Positions 6,082-7,013 of a stretch of 7,013 nt of DNA are shown piece after piece. Under the pieces are notes generated by a model. The model had not been told where the DNA came from, ran no database searches, and saw only the letters and a program-made list of their open reading frames with translations. The DNA is from an uncultured Prevotella sp. Its GTDB lineage: Bacteria; Bacteroidota; Bacteroidia; Bacteroidales; Bacteroidaceae. The translations under genes and the position numbers were made by a program. The DNA is taken from contig CALZAP010000071.1 of NCBI GenBank assembly GCA_945614335.1, forward strand, positions 1-7,013. The letters run 5' to 3'. Position 1 is the first letter of the stretch. The number at the start of each line of letters is the position of its first letter.

Positions 6082-7013
6082 TCAATCAGTTTTATTGCCT
6101 TCACAGATTTTATAGTGTTCATAAAGATAATCTTCAATCCCTTTCTGTGTAAAAGGACACAGCGGATAATTCGTAGATTGTGTAACATTGTCCATACGGC
6201 GTCTGTTGCAACCTCCTTCACATATTGGGAAAAGGGAGCAGTCTTTGCACTCAGCAGAACTGTATTTGTCAGAACCGACCATATATTTGGCTATCAATGT
6301 GTTGTTGGTTATTCCTTCGTACACATTTCCTACGCATCTATCTTTAATTCCGATATCATTCCAGCATTTAAAAAGATCTCCGTCAGGTGAAATTATATAA
6401 CTGTTCTCAGAAGTGGCTGAACATGAGCCTATGCGATGCCTTGGAATAAAATTAATCTTTTCGATACCTTCTGTTCTTTTCAAGTCGATAAAGAAATCGG
6501 TCTTTTCCTGAGGACTGCAGCATGAAACCTTACAGTTTGCATTAGGCATAACAAATGCCGGAAACATCTTTACCTTTCGGTTTTCCCATTTTTTGCTGAA
6601 TTCCTTGTAAATAGAACCAAATTCTTTCTTGTTGCCTTCATGAATATTTGTGCGTACTACCACCATACATTCAGGAATTAGCCGTGTAATCATATCAATG
6701 TTGCTGATTATACGTTCATATGAGTCTGCACCGCTTTTTAATACTCTGGTTTTATTATGAGTTTTCTCTCTTCCATCAATTGTAATCTGGGCAAAGTTCA
6801 AATTCACACCGCAGAAATAGTTGGCTATTTCTTCTGAAAACAAATATCCATTAGTGATAATGGAATGATAAGCAAGTGGCAACAATGACCTTGTCTTAAT
6901 TTTATCAAGTAGAGATTTTATTCGATTAAAGCCTAACAGAGGCTCTCCTCCTTCCCAACATATTTCAAGAGTGTCACACCGATGTTGAAAAGAATTGATA
7001 AAAATTTGTAAAA
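6082..7013 (-). CDS. Radical SAM/SPASM peptide-modifying enzyme, 5' end missing (runs off the window)
   Basis: Probable cytoplasmic iron-sulfur enzyme that uses S-adenosylmethionine radical chemistry to modify a peptide or protein; the substrate is unknown. The frame is open from the window edge to a TGA at 6082-6084, giving 309 visible residues. Near the start is the radical SAM motif WEGGEPLL (GGEP at 6940-6951), followed by a strand reading QITIDG that is typical of this fold. The C-terminal part fits the SPASM pattern fully: C-x13-G-x4-C around GSCSA and GDLFKC, then C-x2-C-x5-C-x3-C (ECKDC, ICEGGC) and a final Cys in PLCP, enough to hold two auxiliary 4Fe-4S clusters. The CxxxCxxC motif for the radical cluster should lie about 80-100 residues upstream, outside the window. 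The TTG at 6885 lies downstream of GGEP and is not the real start. The gene is visibly more AT-rich than the next two. The RiPP-maturase role is inferred from the SPASM domain and the downstream C39 exporter; an anaerobic sulfatase maturase is less likely because no sulfatase is nearby. Confidence 0.93.
   Translation of the reverse strand, partial: LQIFINSFQHRCDTLEICWEGGEPLLGFNRIKSLLDKIKTRSLLPLAYHSIITNGYLFSEEIANYFCGVNLNFAQITIDGREKTHNKTRVLKSGADSYERIISNIDMITRLIPECMVVVRTNIHEGNKKEFGSIYKEFSKKWENRKVKMFPAFVMPNANCKVSCCSPQEKTDFFIDLKRTEGIEKINFIPRHRIGSCSATSENSYIISPDGDLFKCWNDIGIKDRCVGNVYEGITNNTLIAKYMVGSDKYSSAECKDCSLFPICEGGCNRRRMDNVTQSTNYPLCPFTQKGIEDYLYEHYKICEGNKTD

Noticed and set aside
5680..6390. 236-codon plus-strand ORF across the radical SAM/barrel junction
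   Set aside because: It is antisense to two well-supported genes, has low-complexity Ser/Thr-rich composition and no recognisable motif; it is a shadow of GC-rich coding sequence.

Overview
The window looks like part of a Bacteroidota genome, most likely Bacteroidales (Bacteroides, Phocaeicola or Prevotella relatives). The reasons are a GLPGLI-family exported protein, an outer-membrane barrel with the Bacteroidota-type carboxypeptidase-like N-terminal domain and plug, a C39-peptidase ABC exporter of the kind common in gut Bacteroidales, and no clear Shine-Dalgarno sequences. No finer placement can be made from the sequence alone.

Every convincing gene is on the minus strand, so transcription runs from high to low coordinates. 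In that order they are: a radical SAM/SPASM enzyme whose 5' part lies beyond position 7013; a TonB-dependent-receptor-like barrel; a GLPGLI protein that starts inside the barrel stop codon (ATGA overlap); a peptidase-containing ABC transporter after a 43-base gap; and, 30 bases further on, a 75-residue single-pass membrane protein. Gaps and overlaps are all short and I see no internal promoter or terminator, so this is probably one operon. The last 95 bases before the window start appear non-coding and hold a small perfect hairpin.

The gene set suggests a ribosomally made, post-translationally modified peptide (RiPP) pathway. The SPASM enzyme would modify a precursor peptide. The C39 transporter would cut off a double-glycine leader and export the core across the inner membrane. 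The barrel and GLPGLI protein would act in the outer membrane and periplasm. No precursor gene is visible; if there is one it most likely lies upstream of the radical SAM gene, outside the window.

The most unusual point is the last gene. It resembles only the cytoplasmic and membrane-anchor start of a Bacteroidota HlyD-type adaptor and stops right after the membrane helix, where a full adaptor would have several hundred periplasmic residues. Either it is a dedicated mini-adaptor, with the barrel/GLPGLI pair perhaps replacing a TolC route, or it is the remnant of a truncated adaptor gene. Base composition also shifts sharply at the radical SAM/barrel junction, from AT-rich to GC-rich.
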